From Sinonovacula constricta (taxonomy: Eukaryota > Mollusca > Bivalvia > Cardiida > Solecurtidae), in contig CM017571.1 in the NCBI GenBank assembly GCA_007844125.1, positions 4,551,448 to 4,615,447 of the forward strand: 64,000 bases of DNA. The letters are read 5' to 3'. Position numbers and translations under genes: made by a program. Positions 12,390 to 24,800 of the stretch are shown in pieces. Positions within the stretch are counted from its first letter, which is position 1, and every line of letters starts with the position of its first letter. The notes below the pieces were generated by a model. That model saw nothing but the letters and a program-made list of their open reading frames with translations, was not told the DNA's origin and did not search any database.

Positions 12390-12605
12390 GGTCTGGACCT
12401 GTTTGCACAATTTGACAGAGTGTCACCTCCACGTACAAGTGGCCCAAGATTCAAACCTTGGCTGTGACATTTAATATGGTAGTAGTATAGTAGTTTTACC
12501 TATAAGTTTATCATGCCAGGTGTTTACAGCATATGATACAAACTATGTTTGTTTCAAGAGGACACACTGAAATTTGCTGGTGGGATGATTAACCCAGCAA
12601 ACATA
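12390..12605 (+). mobile_element. Decayed SINE family 1 at the edge of the satellite
   Basis: The tail shares 'ATCATGCCAGGTGTTTACAG', 'TTTCAAGAGGACACACTGAA' and 'GGTGGGATGATTAACCCAGC' with the SINE at 4601. The head is degenerate ('AGATTCAAACCTTGGCTGTGAC'). Substitutions and gaps indicate an old copy. Confidence 0.7.
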
Positions 12606-12870
12606 CATATCTGCGTAGATTTCAATACATTGTAACAAAGGTATGCAATTTCCTGAAGACATATTGCAATTACCAAATTTTGACTCAATAAATAAGGGAC
12701 ATTATGTACATGTACAAAGTACACTAATTACAATTAATGCATACAGATTGCAGTCATGATTGTATCATCATGACAAGTCATATTGCAAGCAAAAACAAAA
12801 TGGCAAGGTATTAATGCCGCAAACCAAACATTAGAGGCAGACAAGACCAAATTCAACAGCCTTAAGTAAT

Positions 12871-13103
12871 TGTTTTTATTACATCACATCAACATATTTA
12901 TGGTCATATCAGCAACATCAAGCTACTTATTAATAGAGGAAGACCCCAGACTTGTGTCTGTATAGAACCACCAGGGCACTGCAGGTTAGCTGGAACACCT
13001 TCCCATAGGAAAATTCTTGCATTGACCAGGCCTCAAACCCATACACTGAGGGGCTGAGGAGTTACAAGTCGGCAACTAACCACTCGGCCACGGGTGCCTC
13101 ACA
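12871..13103 (-). mobile_element. tRNA-headed SINE, family 2
   Basis: Read on the - strand, the head contains 'GTGGCCGAGTGGTTAGTTGC' (A box) and 'GGTTTGAGGCC' (B box, + strand 13029-13039), a tRNA-Ser/Leu-like layout. The body has 'AGCTAACCTGCAGTGCCCTG' and the end is 'GTGATGTAATAAAA'. Related, shorter copies are at 43447-43600, 51320-51500 and 55552-55735. This is not a functional tRNA gene because no acceptor stem can be closed around it. Confidence 0.82.
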
Positions 13104-13589
13104 GTAATTTTGATCATCCAGCTAAATGCAGATATTATATTGTTCAAATTGTCAAAATATATATATTTTTAAATTTGATGAATAGGTTTAATGGTCCTAT
13201 TTAAAATTGTGCTTCCTTTTGAACAGAATATCAGCTAAGCTTCAGCAGCAATTGGCAACTACTGTATCAAAGAAATTTTATTTTCACTTTAAGAGGAATT
13301 TATGATTTTACGATAATTTGCTTACAAATGAGCTCATTCATCTTTTCTTAGATTTATAAATAAAAATTGCCTTCTTTGGAAAATAATAATAAACACATGT
13401 AGCGGTATGGTTATATTCAGGACACAAGTCTGTGGGACAGATCAAAGAGATATTGTAGCTAGAGTAATGGTAGTTGTTCTTTGCATTTCCATTCATTAAG
13501 GGTACCTATATGCCAAGTTTGATATAAATCCATCTAATAATTTTCAAATTGTCCAAATAAGAAACATAACTTAAGAAAATAAAAAATAC

Positions 13590-13835
13590 AGTTACAGTGA
13601 TGGTTCCCAGTACATTTCCCTAATCATCATGTACAGTGATGGTTCCCAGTACATTTCCCTCATCATCATGTACAGTGATGGTTCCCAGTACATTTCCCTC
13701 ATCATCAGGTACAGTGATGGTTCCCAGTACATTTCCCTCATCATCAGGTACAGTGATGGTTCCCAGTACATTTCCCTCATCATCAGTTACCTTTACACCA
13801 AGTGACTCCATCACAGTTTTCAATGAGGAATCCAT
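13590..13835 (-). repeat. 39-bp tandem repeat encoding 13-residue repeats on the - strand
   Basis: Five near-identical 39-bp units ('TACAGTGATGGTTCCCAGTA' plus 'CATTTCCCTCATCATCAGG'). On the - strand the frame reads DDEGNVLGTITVP/H four to five times, preceded by MDSSLKTVMESLGVKVT. One unit at the 3' end has GAT-TAG and stops. The unit length is divisible by 3 and the units keep the frame, so it could be a small exon or pseudo-exon. It is equally compatible with a young minisatellite, and no confident donor or acceptor pair was found. Confidence 0.6.
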
Positions 13836-13882
13836 GCAGAGTTATTCTCTGGACAACCAAGTAAGGTAGACAATTGCTACTA

Positions 13883-14298
13883 CAGGGTTCATACAGCCAT
13901 CCCATGCCAAAATTTAAGCACTTTTTAAGCACGTTATCCCATTTTTTAAGCACGTTTCTTTTTTTCCCCGATGCCATTTTGTTGTTTACAAAGGGGCGCA
14001 ACTCCGATGTATTCGTACCCAAACTAGTTCGAACCGCTTGAAATTCGTCCCATTACTATTACGTTTCGCAAACAATTTATATATTTTGATACTAAATTCG
14101 ATTGTCTGTTTAAAACTTTCGACATTTTACCATGATCTTAGTCATTTATTCATTTTTAAGCACGTTTTTAGAGAAAATTAAGCACTTTTTAAGCACTTTT
14201 AAAGAGAGTAATTTAAATCAAGGACTTTTTTTCGTTTTTAAGCACTTTTTAAGAAAGGGGCTCAATTTTAAGCACTTTTTAAGACTGTGCGAACCCTG
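13883..14298. mobile_element. MITE, TIR CAGGGTTC, 5-bp duplication TACTA
   Basis: It begins CAGGGTTC and ends GAACCCTG, with TACTA on both sides (13878-13882 and 14299-14303). Both subterminal regions are built from repeats of 'TTTTTAAGCAC', five or more copies in the right half and at least three in the left. The middle carries unrelated unique sequence. No transposase. A 5-bp duplication with CAGGG ends resembles some hAT-like groups, but the superfamily is not settled. Confidence 0.8.
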
Positions 14299-14303
14299 TA
14301 CTA

Positions 14304-15269
14304 TATGCCCTTCACAGAGCGTAATTACCAGAGGACATTAATGCTCATTTTTCATTCAAACCTATGCCTCAGTCTAGACAGGCATTTCTGTCTACCTGGG
14401 TTTGGTTGTGCCGAAACAGGTACATGTTGCTTGGGTCTACAAGTTACTATCTTTGTACAATAGCTTGTCATAAAGAATACAGATGATGTAAATGTGTGAA
14501 ATGACAAAAGATTTCATTTGATTACCACATATAATGCAAAATGTATTGATTTAGAAGAAACTGTTGCTATGATGCAGACACTATCTCATTTATAAAACAC
14601 TTCAGACTGACAAACTTTGAGCAAAATTATGGCAATCAACATACACTGATTACACAACAAAAGGAATGTCAGAACATCAAAATAGTTCATGAAAGATTTA
14701 GTTTGATAAACAAAGAGGTGAAAAAATGTGTGCCTACACTCTATTTGTAGGTCTAGTTGATAGAAGGCAGCCTTGGCATGTGATTTCTACAATGCCATAC
14801 ATTTTAAATTTAAGTACACTCCTACAAAAACAAAAACAAACAACACGTTTCAGTCAAGGTGAAGCAAGTTTAATAGAAAATTTCATGAAAATTTCCCATC
14901 CATTTTTTAATGTATGGATTTCTTTGTTTTTTAAAATTTGTATTTAAGGTCTCTTTTTTAGAAAGAAGAAAACTCCAAATATTATGTTATATCCTCTTTA
15001 TGAAAAGTGTTTTGCTATTGAGTATCATTTGAAAACTAATTAAAGCATTAGCCAAACCAACCAAACAGGTTTCTTTATTGGTTTGACTCAAACTTTCCCA
15101 AAATATATTGTTTACAAACCCATCACATTAAGGGCCTGATTTTACCATTTTTTTAGCTTACTGTGCTTTATTAAAAAATCACAGAGCTCTTGATAGCCAA
15201 ACAATTTATTTCAGAGTTGTCCAAAGTATTCTTTAAAGTATTTTGGCTGATGTTGAAAAAATATATAAT
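14304..15269. other. Intergenic AT-rich DNA, nothing recognised
   Basis: No splice-supported exon, RNA gene or repeat family is seen. Confidence 0.5.
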
Positions 15270-15276
15270 AATTTCA

Positions 15277-15515
15277 CAATGTTGTAAATTGCTTCAGAGG
15301 GAACTGTATTAATTATATTTTTCTAAAAATGCTCTCACTCAAATTTTTGGCAAATTGCCTTTTTCAAGAGTTAAACAAACATAAAACAATTTCTGTTTCT
15401 AATATTTGCAAATGTTTATGTGCGTACATAAATGTTTGCAAATATGTAGAGACAGAAACTGTCAACTCTTTAAAAAGGCAATTTGCTGGAAATTTGAGTG
15501 AGAGCATTCTTAGAA
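15277..15515. mobile_element. Fold-back element: ~190-bp near-perfect hairpin
   Basis: 'GCTCTCACTCAAATTTTTGG...GCAAATTGCC' at 15332 onward is complementary to 'GGCAATTTGCTGGAAATTTG...GAGTGAGAGC' ending near 15507. The inner arms 'TTTGCAAATGTTTATG' and 'CATAAATGTTTGCAAA' meet at about 15423. The outer left segment (15277-15378) reappears in reverse at 50561-50665, so this is a dispersed family and not a chance palindrome. Confidence 0.8.
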
Positions 15516-15519
15516 AAAA

Positions 15520-18500
15520 AAATAAAAAGTTTCACCACATGATTTTGATTTTATAGAGTGAATATACCAGGTAACAAATTTGTTATCAAATTTAGCAGAA
15601 ATCATAAAATTAAAATTAATTTACAAAATTACAATTGAAAACAACACATTTATCCTTAATCTGGTAAAGTGATGCAGAAATAATAGCTGAAGTGAAAAAT
15701 TAGAAGAAACAAAATTAAACATGCATGCCCAGACTGGGATCAAACCCTCAATCCCTAGTTTTGAAGCACCTAAACCCTAATTTTGATACTCTTCAACTGA
15801 AGGTGCAGCATCATATTGGTTCTACCTTAAAGCAATTATTGTTCCAATGTGCCAGGAAAAGAGTCTTATGAATGTACCTGCCAATATATATATATATATA
15901 ATCAAGCAATCAATATATTTTAGTCAACAAAACCAGAACGTAACTGTACATGTTAATTTGACATTATGGTCGTGAGCAAAAATTAAAACAAGAAAAAAAA
16001 AACATGTCTGCAATGAACATTGATGATAATACCTTTAAATATATTGAAATGTCATATTATGTGTTAACTCATATTCAAATGTGGCATTTCTGAACGTATG
16101 TACAAATCTGACTAAACATTTCTTAATTGCTTCTGTGACATCTTCTTATGTGTGTGTGTGTGTGTAAAATTCCTAACAAATTATGAATGTATAAAGTATC
16201 CTTGCAACAGAAAAACAGTCTATTGCAATAAGCACAGTTATCCTCTAAAATACAAAAATTTCATGCAATTACTAAAAGGCTCAGTAATTATGCTTATATA
16301 TATTTGTATATTTAAAAACAAGTAAATGAACTTCTACATGTTGTACAAGTGCATGAAGTCAGCAGAGTTCAATCAAAGTATGGAAAATAAAGGATTTTCT
16401 TTTCCATAAAAAACATGTTCAGGACAACCCTGCTCCCGTTTTATTAATTTCTCTGCTATCAACACCGGAGACATAAATAAAAGTGGCAATAACTCCTGAA
16501 ACTTTCATCTTATCAGAAAATAAAAAGCCTTTCCCATGGTTCCATAGATAATTATAAAGTTTCATAAAAAATAACTTAACTAGATTAAAAAGCAAGATAA
16601 AAGTGTGTCCAGACAAATGGACAGGCAGGTTGTGAAGGTATTATAAGAATCAGAATTGATAACATTCTTCATATAGAGTTTATACTTCTATGGAGTATAC
16701 TTGAAAATAGCTATACATTTTAAGGCCATCTTATATCATTTTAACTGTATGCCTTTGGTTGTAATGTAGTCTTAGGGTTTTAAAAACATGTTTGTCAGTT
16801 TTTATGGTCTTGCTCTAAATATTGTTATCATAATCATAATTACATTATTGTCATTTTGCCACTTCAACAATTATAAAATCTTCATTTAGAAAGCAAGTCA
16901 GTCAAGTAAATGATGTTGAACTTTGCTTAACAAACTTTTTTCTATAAAAGGACAATTCTACAAATATTGGAAAAATAACTAAAATATGTATAAGAAGTAC
17001 AGAAAAATGTTAAAAGTGAACACAGGGATGAGTTGACGGCCTGCAAAGTGTGTATATACAGAACATAGGCGTGATACCAGAATACAGAAATAATTATGCA
17101 ACTGTTTTACTATAATCAAACATATACAAATTAAATTATGACTTCTTAGCAATCTTAACATAGCCTCATTCTGTAACTAAACATTTCAGTGTACTAGGTT
17201 TGGCAGAATGATTTAATGCAAGTGAATGCCATACACAACTCAAATTTATTTTCTTGCACACGTTCCTTTTTGTACAGAAGAAATGCACATTTAGTCATTA
17301 AGGTGATCTTAAGGACAAGGAAGTTTCTAATGGTATCAATTTGCATAAAAAAATAACAGTCAGATGAGAACTACACAAAAAACTATAAGAAGGTCATATC
17401 TGCAACTTGACTATTTAAATAAAACTTAATGTGTAGTTACAAAATACCAAAAAATATTTTCCAGAAAATAATATTTTGCAAAAAATTCTACCAACATGCA
17501 TTTAGATTTTATGTACTTACATGAACTTTTGTAGCAAATGATAAAGACCATCTTCATGAGCCAATTCTAAATGTGTGACCATCAAGTAAGTGTGAAGTCA
17601 ATCATTTCTCATACATGACATGGCATTAACATGAGACCAATTATATACACTCTTTAGACTAAGTTAAATACAAGCTTTGAGAAACAAAAGGTTTGCCAAA
17701 CACTAAGCTTACGAAGATTGCCAGTACCCAGACTAGACAAGCTTTAGTATGTAAACTGACCTTATGGAGGAAGTTTATATACAAATAAATAAAAACAAAC
17801 AAAATTGATGACCCTTTTAAAGTATATTTCCTCTTGATGATTACCCGTACTATTATTTAACCACAATCATATTTTACTATATAATGATCTTCCAGAAATA
17901 CTTAGCACAATGAAAGCAAAAAGTTTCAGGATAAGTAGCTAGTGTTAATAAAAAAAAACCCAGGTAAAAACACATTTACAATCTTAAAAATAAATATACC
18001 ACTTCTATAAACAAATAACACACAGTGTTAAATCCACAGTATTTATTTTGTTAACACTCAATCTCAAATAATTGGGCGTGATGCCTAACATAATGGTAAA
18101 TGCTTATTTACAGATGCAAATTAATATCTTATATAAAGTAAATAAATGTTTACATCATAGATAAGCTTAATATTTTTCACCAAAGAACTTACGATATATT
18201 TATTTTGGTACCTTAAATATTGGATTAAAAGTTTGCTATAAGTTAAGGTCCTGTATGATGAAGATCACTGGCAACAGTGTTATGCATCATTGTATGAACA
18301 CATAGTTCCCGGTATTGGAGAAGGTTCATGTTTTAAGACTTTTATGGCTCCAGGACTATAAAACTGTAGTAAGTACTAACTAAACAACATAATGGAATTT
18401 ATTTGATTAGCTGTCATGTTAATTTTGACTTATCAGAAATCAAGATTTCAATTTTTTTGTCAAATCTTATTCTAAATGAAATCTTGGTATTGGTCACATT

Positions 18501-18682
18501 GGTTACTTAAAGTTGAACCAGAAGATGTTTGAAAATATTGAAAATATGCCCATATTCAAGGTCAAATGTTCAAAAAGACTTTTTGGCGCAGGTGTGTTGA
18601 ATTTGAGTCTAAGTGTGAGTCTATGCTGAGGATAACATTATAGTCTCTGGCCCAGACAGACTGCAGCAGTGGTAGTGGCTAA
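15520..18682. other. Non-coding AT-rich DNA including probable VMP1 3' UTR
   Basis: No coding exon seen. A decayed tRNA-like fragment is possible at 15725-15800. Short AT and GT microsatellites are at 15887 and 16150. The - strand VMP1 stop is at 18683; candidate - strand AATAAA signals (TTTATT on +) are at 18398-18403, 18199-18204 and 18042-18047. Which one is used cannot be told. Confidence 0.45.
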
Positions 18683-18820
18683 CTATCGTCGCTGGAGATG
18701 TTGCTTCTTACACTGGCGCTTGTGGTAGCTCTGAGCCATGGAGTTGATAATGGACAGCACGAAGTAAGCCACCATCACTATGATCACCTTCTCAAAGATC
18801 CATCCAAGGATATTTGTCTC
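18683..18820 (-). CDS. VMP1: VMP1 last coding exon
   Basis: Acceptor TTCTTAATAG, phase 0, stop TAG at 18683-18685. Encodes 45 residues including [20 protein letters not shown] and [10 protein letters not shown] (last membrane helix), then a short basic tail that is more Lys/Arg/Gln/His-rich than the human SEEKTK end. Confidence 0.95.
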   Translation of the reverse strand, partial: ETNILGWIFEKVIIVMVAYFVLSIINSMAQSYHKRQCKKQHLQRR

Positions 18821-21800
18821 CTATTAAGAAGTTAAACACATTTATTAAAACAATACTTTGTAAAAAAAAGTATTTAGAAATGCATCATAAATACTTCTTT
18901 CTACTAACAAAACTAATAAATAATACATGTAGCATACTCGCTTAAGCAAAGTCAATAAACAATTTTGAATGATGCAGTTCTCTACCAGTCCATTGGTTAA
19001 TCAAGACATATGCTCCTTTAAACTATACCAGTCCATTGATTTATCAAGATATATGCCCCTTTAAACTATACCAGTCCATTGGTTATGCTCCTTTAAACTA
19101 TACCAGTCCATTGGTTAATCAAGACAAGCTACTATAAACCATACCAGTCCCTTGGTTAATCAAGACATGCTTCTATAAACCATACCAGTCCATTGATTTA
19201 TCAAGATATATGCCCCTTTAAACTGTACCAGTCCATTGGTTATGCTCCTATAAACCATACCAGTCCATTGGTTAATCAAGACAAGCTTCTATAAACCATA
19301 CCAGTCCATTGGTTAATCAAGACATGCTTCTATAAACTATACCAGTCCACTGGTTAATAAAGAATCAACTCAAGTGAACAAAACTTATACAAATGAAAGA
19401 TAAAAAAGAAAATGTTTAGTCAGATAATTAAGGAAATTTGGACATATACAAGGAATGTTTAAATCGCTTGACTTGGAGGGTCAACATAATATAACAGTAA
19501 AAGAACATTTCATGTTTCTATGTACCTTTAAAGTTATTATCCAGACAAGAAAAATAGATAGCATAAGGAATTATAGATTGTGTACAGTTTTTGGACAGAT
19601 CTATTAATTTAATTCTGGGGAGTGAACATTCTATAAGCTATTATAACTAATAAACCCCCTACTTGATAGCAAGATAGTACATTTCCAACTATAACCAGAC
19701 ATTTACAGTTGTGTGCAGAAAGATTTTTATTTATTATTTAGTTTATTATTTACTTTACTCCTTTCTTGTATATAAATAGGATGTTCGATAAGTTTTTATA
19801 TTATAAATGAAAGAAAGACTAGATTGATTTTCATTGTGAGTTTACTTTCTATGCCGTTGAAATGCGATGAACAGGAAGTAAACATTGTATTGCATTACCA
19901 GTACATACAAATGTACAAACACCATTTCTATAGAATTGATGGCTTGTATAGCCAATATAATGGGAATAAAGGTGGGGTTTTTCATACATTTTAATTCTCA
20001 ATACTGCTGCAACTGATACTAAAATTAATGTGTTCATTTAAAAAAAAATATTCTAACAGTAAAAAATATTCTTACAGTGATTATGCTGCTCGCATTTCTA
20101 TTTGTTTTGCATGGCATATGGCTAATAATCCAATGGGAACCACCTATACAAACTTTTAACTTCAATCTGCCAGTAACATCAAGCTGTAATTTACCTCATT
20201 GCCTCATTGCAAGGGTCAATTTGACTGATCGGAAAACCTCTAAAATAAGTTGCTGTCAAGGTGATATCGATCGGAGCAGTTTGACAGTGAGGGTTGGTTT
20301 TTTATAAGCAGCTGGATTACAGTTCTCCATGACATTACTGATTGGCTGCATGTACTCACTTGTCGTATTGAGATTTAGGTGCATGTTAAAGCTAGTCACC
20401 CCAAGTAACCTTGTGTTGAATTAGTGAGAGGTCAGAACAGAACAAGTGAAATTAAGGCCAGCTTTGGCTCGCGGTCATTACATCTTAATGGCAGACAAAT
20501 TTTCTGAACTGTAGTATTTACCTGAGATTTTAAGTCCAACATAGGGGAATGCACATTGCAAAGGGCGCGCACATTCTAAAGCCCCATCAATCAAGTGTGA
20601 AGTGAATCTATGCAGTAGTCATTGCATAATAATTCTCTAGTCTGATTGTCAGATTAATAAACAAAAGCAGATAACTCAATATTTGCAAAGGTAGAGTTAT
20701 GGTACTATTGCCTATAGGGTGTTCACCATAACATCAGTATACTTACACTCTGAGATCCAGTCCCTGGCTTATGATGTAGCTTCTCCTTCTGTTTAGCCAA
20801 GTAGTCTTTAAATGGAGTTTGTAACACCTTGCCATATTTGGGGATTTTTCTGCAAGGGTTAAAATCACAGATTAGACGTTTGTTTGATTGGCTATGTAAG
20901 ATATTCCTTATAAAATGTAAGGAATCTTTTTTATTTATGCATATTTTTCTTTCTTTTTTCTTGGTATGGTTGATAACATTTTAATTAAAAAAATTTTTTT
21001 TAAAAATGTCTTGTTTAATAATTAAGATTATTTGGAAATATTGGTATACATGTATTACTTAAAGATACCCATGAGTTCAGTAGCACTAAATTAGTTGAAA
21101 ACTCAAATTTAATGTTTTATGCCATTAAATAATAATACAAGCCTCAAATTAAACATTCATGTTACCAACAAGCCAAAAAACTGCCTTCAACCGGGTAATA
21201 ATCTTTAAACAAACCGGCAGAATAAACAGCAAATATAAACAAATGAATTTCAACGGGAAATACCGTAGTTCACAGAATATATTGGGGCTTAACCAAGAAC
21301 CTACTATTTTGCATATGAAGCCATGCCTGCCATGCTGAAAAATGTTTTGACAAGTGTTACGACCGCTGTCGCTATTTAAGATTTATTTTTGAAATGGCAG
21401 GTTTACTAAACCACGAAATGGTGTAACAGAATGAACAAGCCAGCAACAAACTAGTACAATAATGTTCTATTTTAACAAAAAATTAAATCTATGGCGTAAT
21501 AAAACAATAATAAATAAATCGGACAAAATTGCAGAAAGCAAAATAAATGTTAGTTTACAGTTTGTCCCTTTAGAAGGTGTCTCTTTAATAGTCCAATTAA
21601 TAATCCAATGTCGATTAATCCTGAAGAGTTTTCTGTAGAATGTCCTTGTAGATAATCCAAAGGTAGGACAAAACATGAATGTAAATGATATAATTCCAAA
21701 TTCAACACTTTAATATTTTTATCACTATAGAATACAGTAAGTCCACGTAAGTTTCAACACAGAAGATTTAATAAAGAAGCACCAAGTATTTCCAAACAAT

Positions 21801-24800
21801 ATGTCCAAACTATAAAGCAAACTTGAAAGCAAAACTGTATCCAAACTTTCCAAACTTCCAAACTTACTTTAATTCGGCAAACATGTCCTTATATATACCC
21901 AAAGAATTTCCAGAACATTCACAAACCCAGAACATTCTCGAAGCCCAGTTAAAAATAAACAACTTTCAAAATGAACTTTCTAGCACGATCCTTTTCTTCT
22001 AGCAGTTACGTGAATGCTATGTCATCAAAACCACAACGGTAAACAACCCTTAACCTGACTAGCGTAACCTTAAACGGTGGTGTACTATTGTACATAACAC
22101 CTCCACCCCTAAAGGAAAAAAGATTTATGCAATAAATCTTTTTTAGAATATTGAATTAACAATAACTCAATTAAGTAAGTTATTACAACAATGATACAAA
22201 ACACCATATAAGTGTCACAAATTAAACAGATGTAATATCAAAACATGAAAATTCAAATTTACACAATTTTGTGTTACATATTACAAATTGCATGTATTAC
22301 ATATTTATTAGACATCATATCAAAACAAAGTGTAATCAATATAATACAATTACAGTTATACAAAGTTCAAAAATACATGTAATCTTTTGAATAAACATGT
22401 TTTAATAACATATTGTGCTTCAGTTAACACAATTACACACGAGACAGAGCATCAGGTATAACATTGTCCTTTTCCTTTAATGTGTTCGATTTCTAAATCA
22501 AACTCTTGTAAGAGCAGGCTCCACCTTAGTATCCTTTGGTTTTTGTTCTTTAACTTGTGTTAGGACTTAAGAGGGTTGTGATCACTGAATACAACAATAG
22601 GTTTAACTGAAGAAGTTAAATACACTTAAAAATGTTGTATAGCAAAAATAAGAGCAAGACACTCTTTTTCATTTGTAGAATAATTTCTCTGATGCTTGTT
22701 AAACTTCTTTGAGAAATAACACACGGGATGATCAATACCCTCACTATCTGATTGTAACAGAACAGCACCAGCACCGACGTCACTAGCATCAACAACCATT
22801 TAAAAAAAATGTTTACCAATGTCTAGTTCTAAGAGAATTGGTGCACTCTTAAGTACAGCCTTCAATTTGTCGAATGCAGTTTGACATTGAAAACTCCATA
22901 CAAATGATTTACCTTTTTTGAGAAGGTTTGTCAAAGGTTCTGCAATGTCAGAAAAGTTTTTACAAAATTTTCTGTAAAAGCCTGCCATACCAAGAAATTG
23001 CATCAATTGCTTTTTACATGTAGGTATTGGGAACTCAGAAATAGCCATAACTTTTGCATCAATAGGTTTTACATGACCCTGTCCCATAACATGTCCTAAA
23101 AAGGTCAACGTAGCATGACAAAATTCACTTTTATCCAGGTTGATTGTTAGCTTTGCCTCACTCAATCTGTTGAAGAAAGATCGGAAAATTTCCAGTTGTT
23201 TGGCAAACGTTTCAGAGTAAATGATGACCTCGTCAATGTAGGCAATGCACCTGTTAAGTCCAGAAATGACAGAGTTAATAAGTCATTGGAACGTTGCTGG
23301 TGAATTCTTTATGCCAAATGACATAACCTTGTATTGGTACAGTCCTTCTGGTGTCACAAAAGCAGACAATTCCTTTGCTCGGTCTGTAAGAGGTACTTGC
23401 CAAAATCTTTTCAGAAGATCGAACTTAGTAACAAATTTGGCTTTCCCAACTTTGTCAGTACAATCATCCATCCTTGGTATGGGATATGAATCCATCTTTG
23501 TGATGATATTGATCTTTCGGTAGTCAGCGCAAAGTCTATATGTTAAAAATCGTGATGTATCTGTTCACACTAACTTGGTATTTATTTTTGTATTTTTAAT
23601 TTTAATATTTATTTAATGAAGCCTATTAGAGGGACACAAATATGCATTCATGGTTACATGTAATAGAGCCCTGGGCTGATGAAATTCAAAGACTTTTCAA
23701 GGACCCAAAGATCTTTCAAGGACAAAAACATGTAGCAACGACAATATATTGTCAAATATTGTTTATGCTAAATAGAATCAAAGATTTCATTTTTAAAATT
23801 TAAACTCATTCACCAAAATCAATCTGCTGGATCATTCTGTGATCTATTGATTCGGGCCTGCTTGGGGACAGCAACAGCCAATAGAATTACGTTTTATGTT
23901 GCTTGCATGGCGGATGACAACAAATACCCATGCGTTTATATACAAGTCAGCAAATTTAACTTTCTTCATGGTCGGAGACGTATTTTAATGCTCTTTTTAA
24001 CAAATAAACTGTATGTTCAATGATAATTTGAATTTTAAGGTCTTTTCATAACATCATTGAAATTCAAGGTGTTATGAATAATCATGAGGCGAGACTATCG
24101 GAATTTTTATGAGCTCATACATTGTCGGACAACTTCCACCACAAAAAAAAATTTGGATTTATATTGATCAAAATCGTGTTCTAATTTACGTTCTACTATG
24201 GTCAAACTTTGAACATCTTCAAATAAAGAGCTATATTTTCGCATGCAATAGGTTTTATCTACTTTTATCTAGGTGATTTCGAACTAATGGGTATCTTTAA
24301 GTCACTTTATCTGAAGAGAAAACATAATATACCATCAATAGAATTTTCATGTTTCTATAATCAACATAGGAAGGTAAATACACTTACCCTATCAATTTGA
24401 CCAAACTTTCAACATGGTGTTGACTAAAGAGGAATATCACAAATAGTTTCTGAAATAAAGATACCACATGGCATATGAACTCAATCTAACAATGTACTCA
24501 ATTGTTTAAACAAACACTCATACATCTTCTTGACAGTAAATTGCTCACTAATCATAATAATAACACAAAAGATTTGGTGTTACATCAAAAATGTATAAAA
24601 GTGTAAAGCAAAGTGCCACTGGCTCAAAGATGTTCTGTATTTTGTTTTAATTAAACAAAATCTATACTAACAATATAATTATAATGAATCTGCAATGAAT
24701 CTGAGGCAGTTATTGAAAATTGTTACAACATTGCCATACAATGGTGATGACCCGAAATCACTCACCTGATGACCCTGTACTTCAGTATAGTTTAAAATCG

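Larger units (their letters stand above)
21059..24300. mobile_element. TTAA-flanked 3.2-kb composite element
   Basis: TTAA at 21059-21062 is followed by AGATACCCATGAGTTC. At the right, GAACTAATGGGTATCT is followed by TTAA at 24297-24300. The 16-bp ends match at 15 positions as an inverted repeat. TTAA duplication is used by piggyBac- and Kolobok-type elements; no transposase of either is seen inside. Much of the interior is a truncated Ty3/Gypsy element (21355 to about 23560), presumably a later insertion. The chance pairing of two short ends is not excluded. Confidence 0.5.

Noticed and set aside
11145..12415. Several Pro/Gly/Trp-rich + strand frames (HTIRFQDRGPGKPLAHYLI type)
   Set aside because: Direct translations of the 43-44-bp satellite; frames change at every unit-length variation.
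20077..20307. 76-codon + strand frame starting [19 protein letters not shown]
   Set aside because: The hydrophobic start looks like a signal peptide, but there is no donor site, no family resemblance and it lies in a VMP1 intron on the opposite strand.
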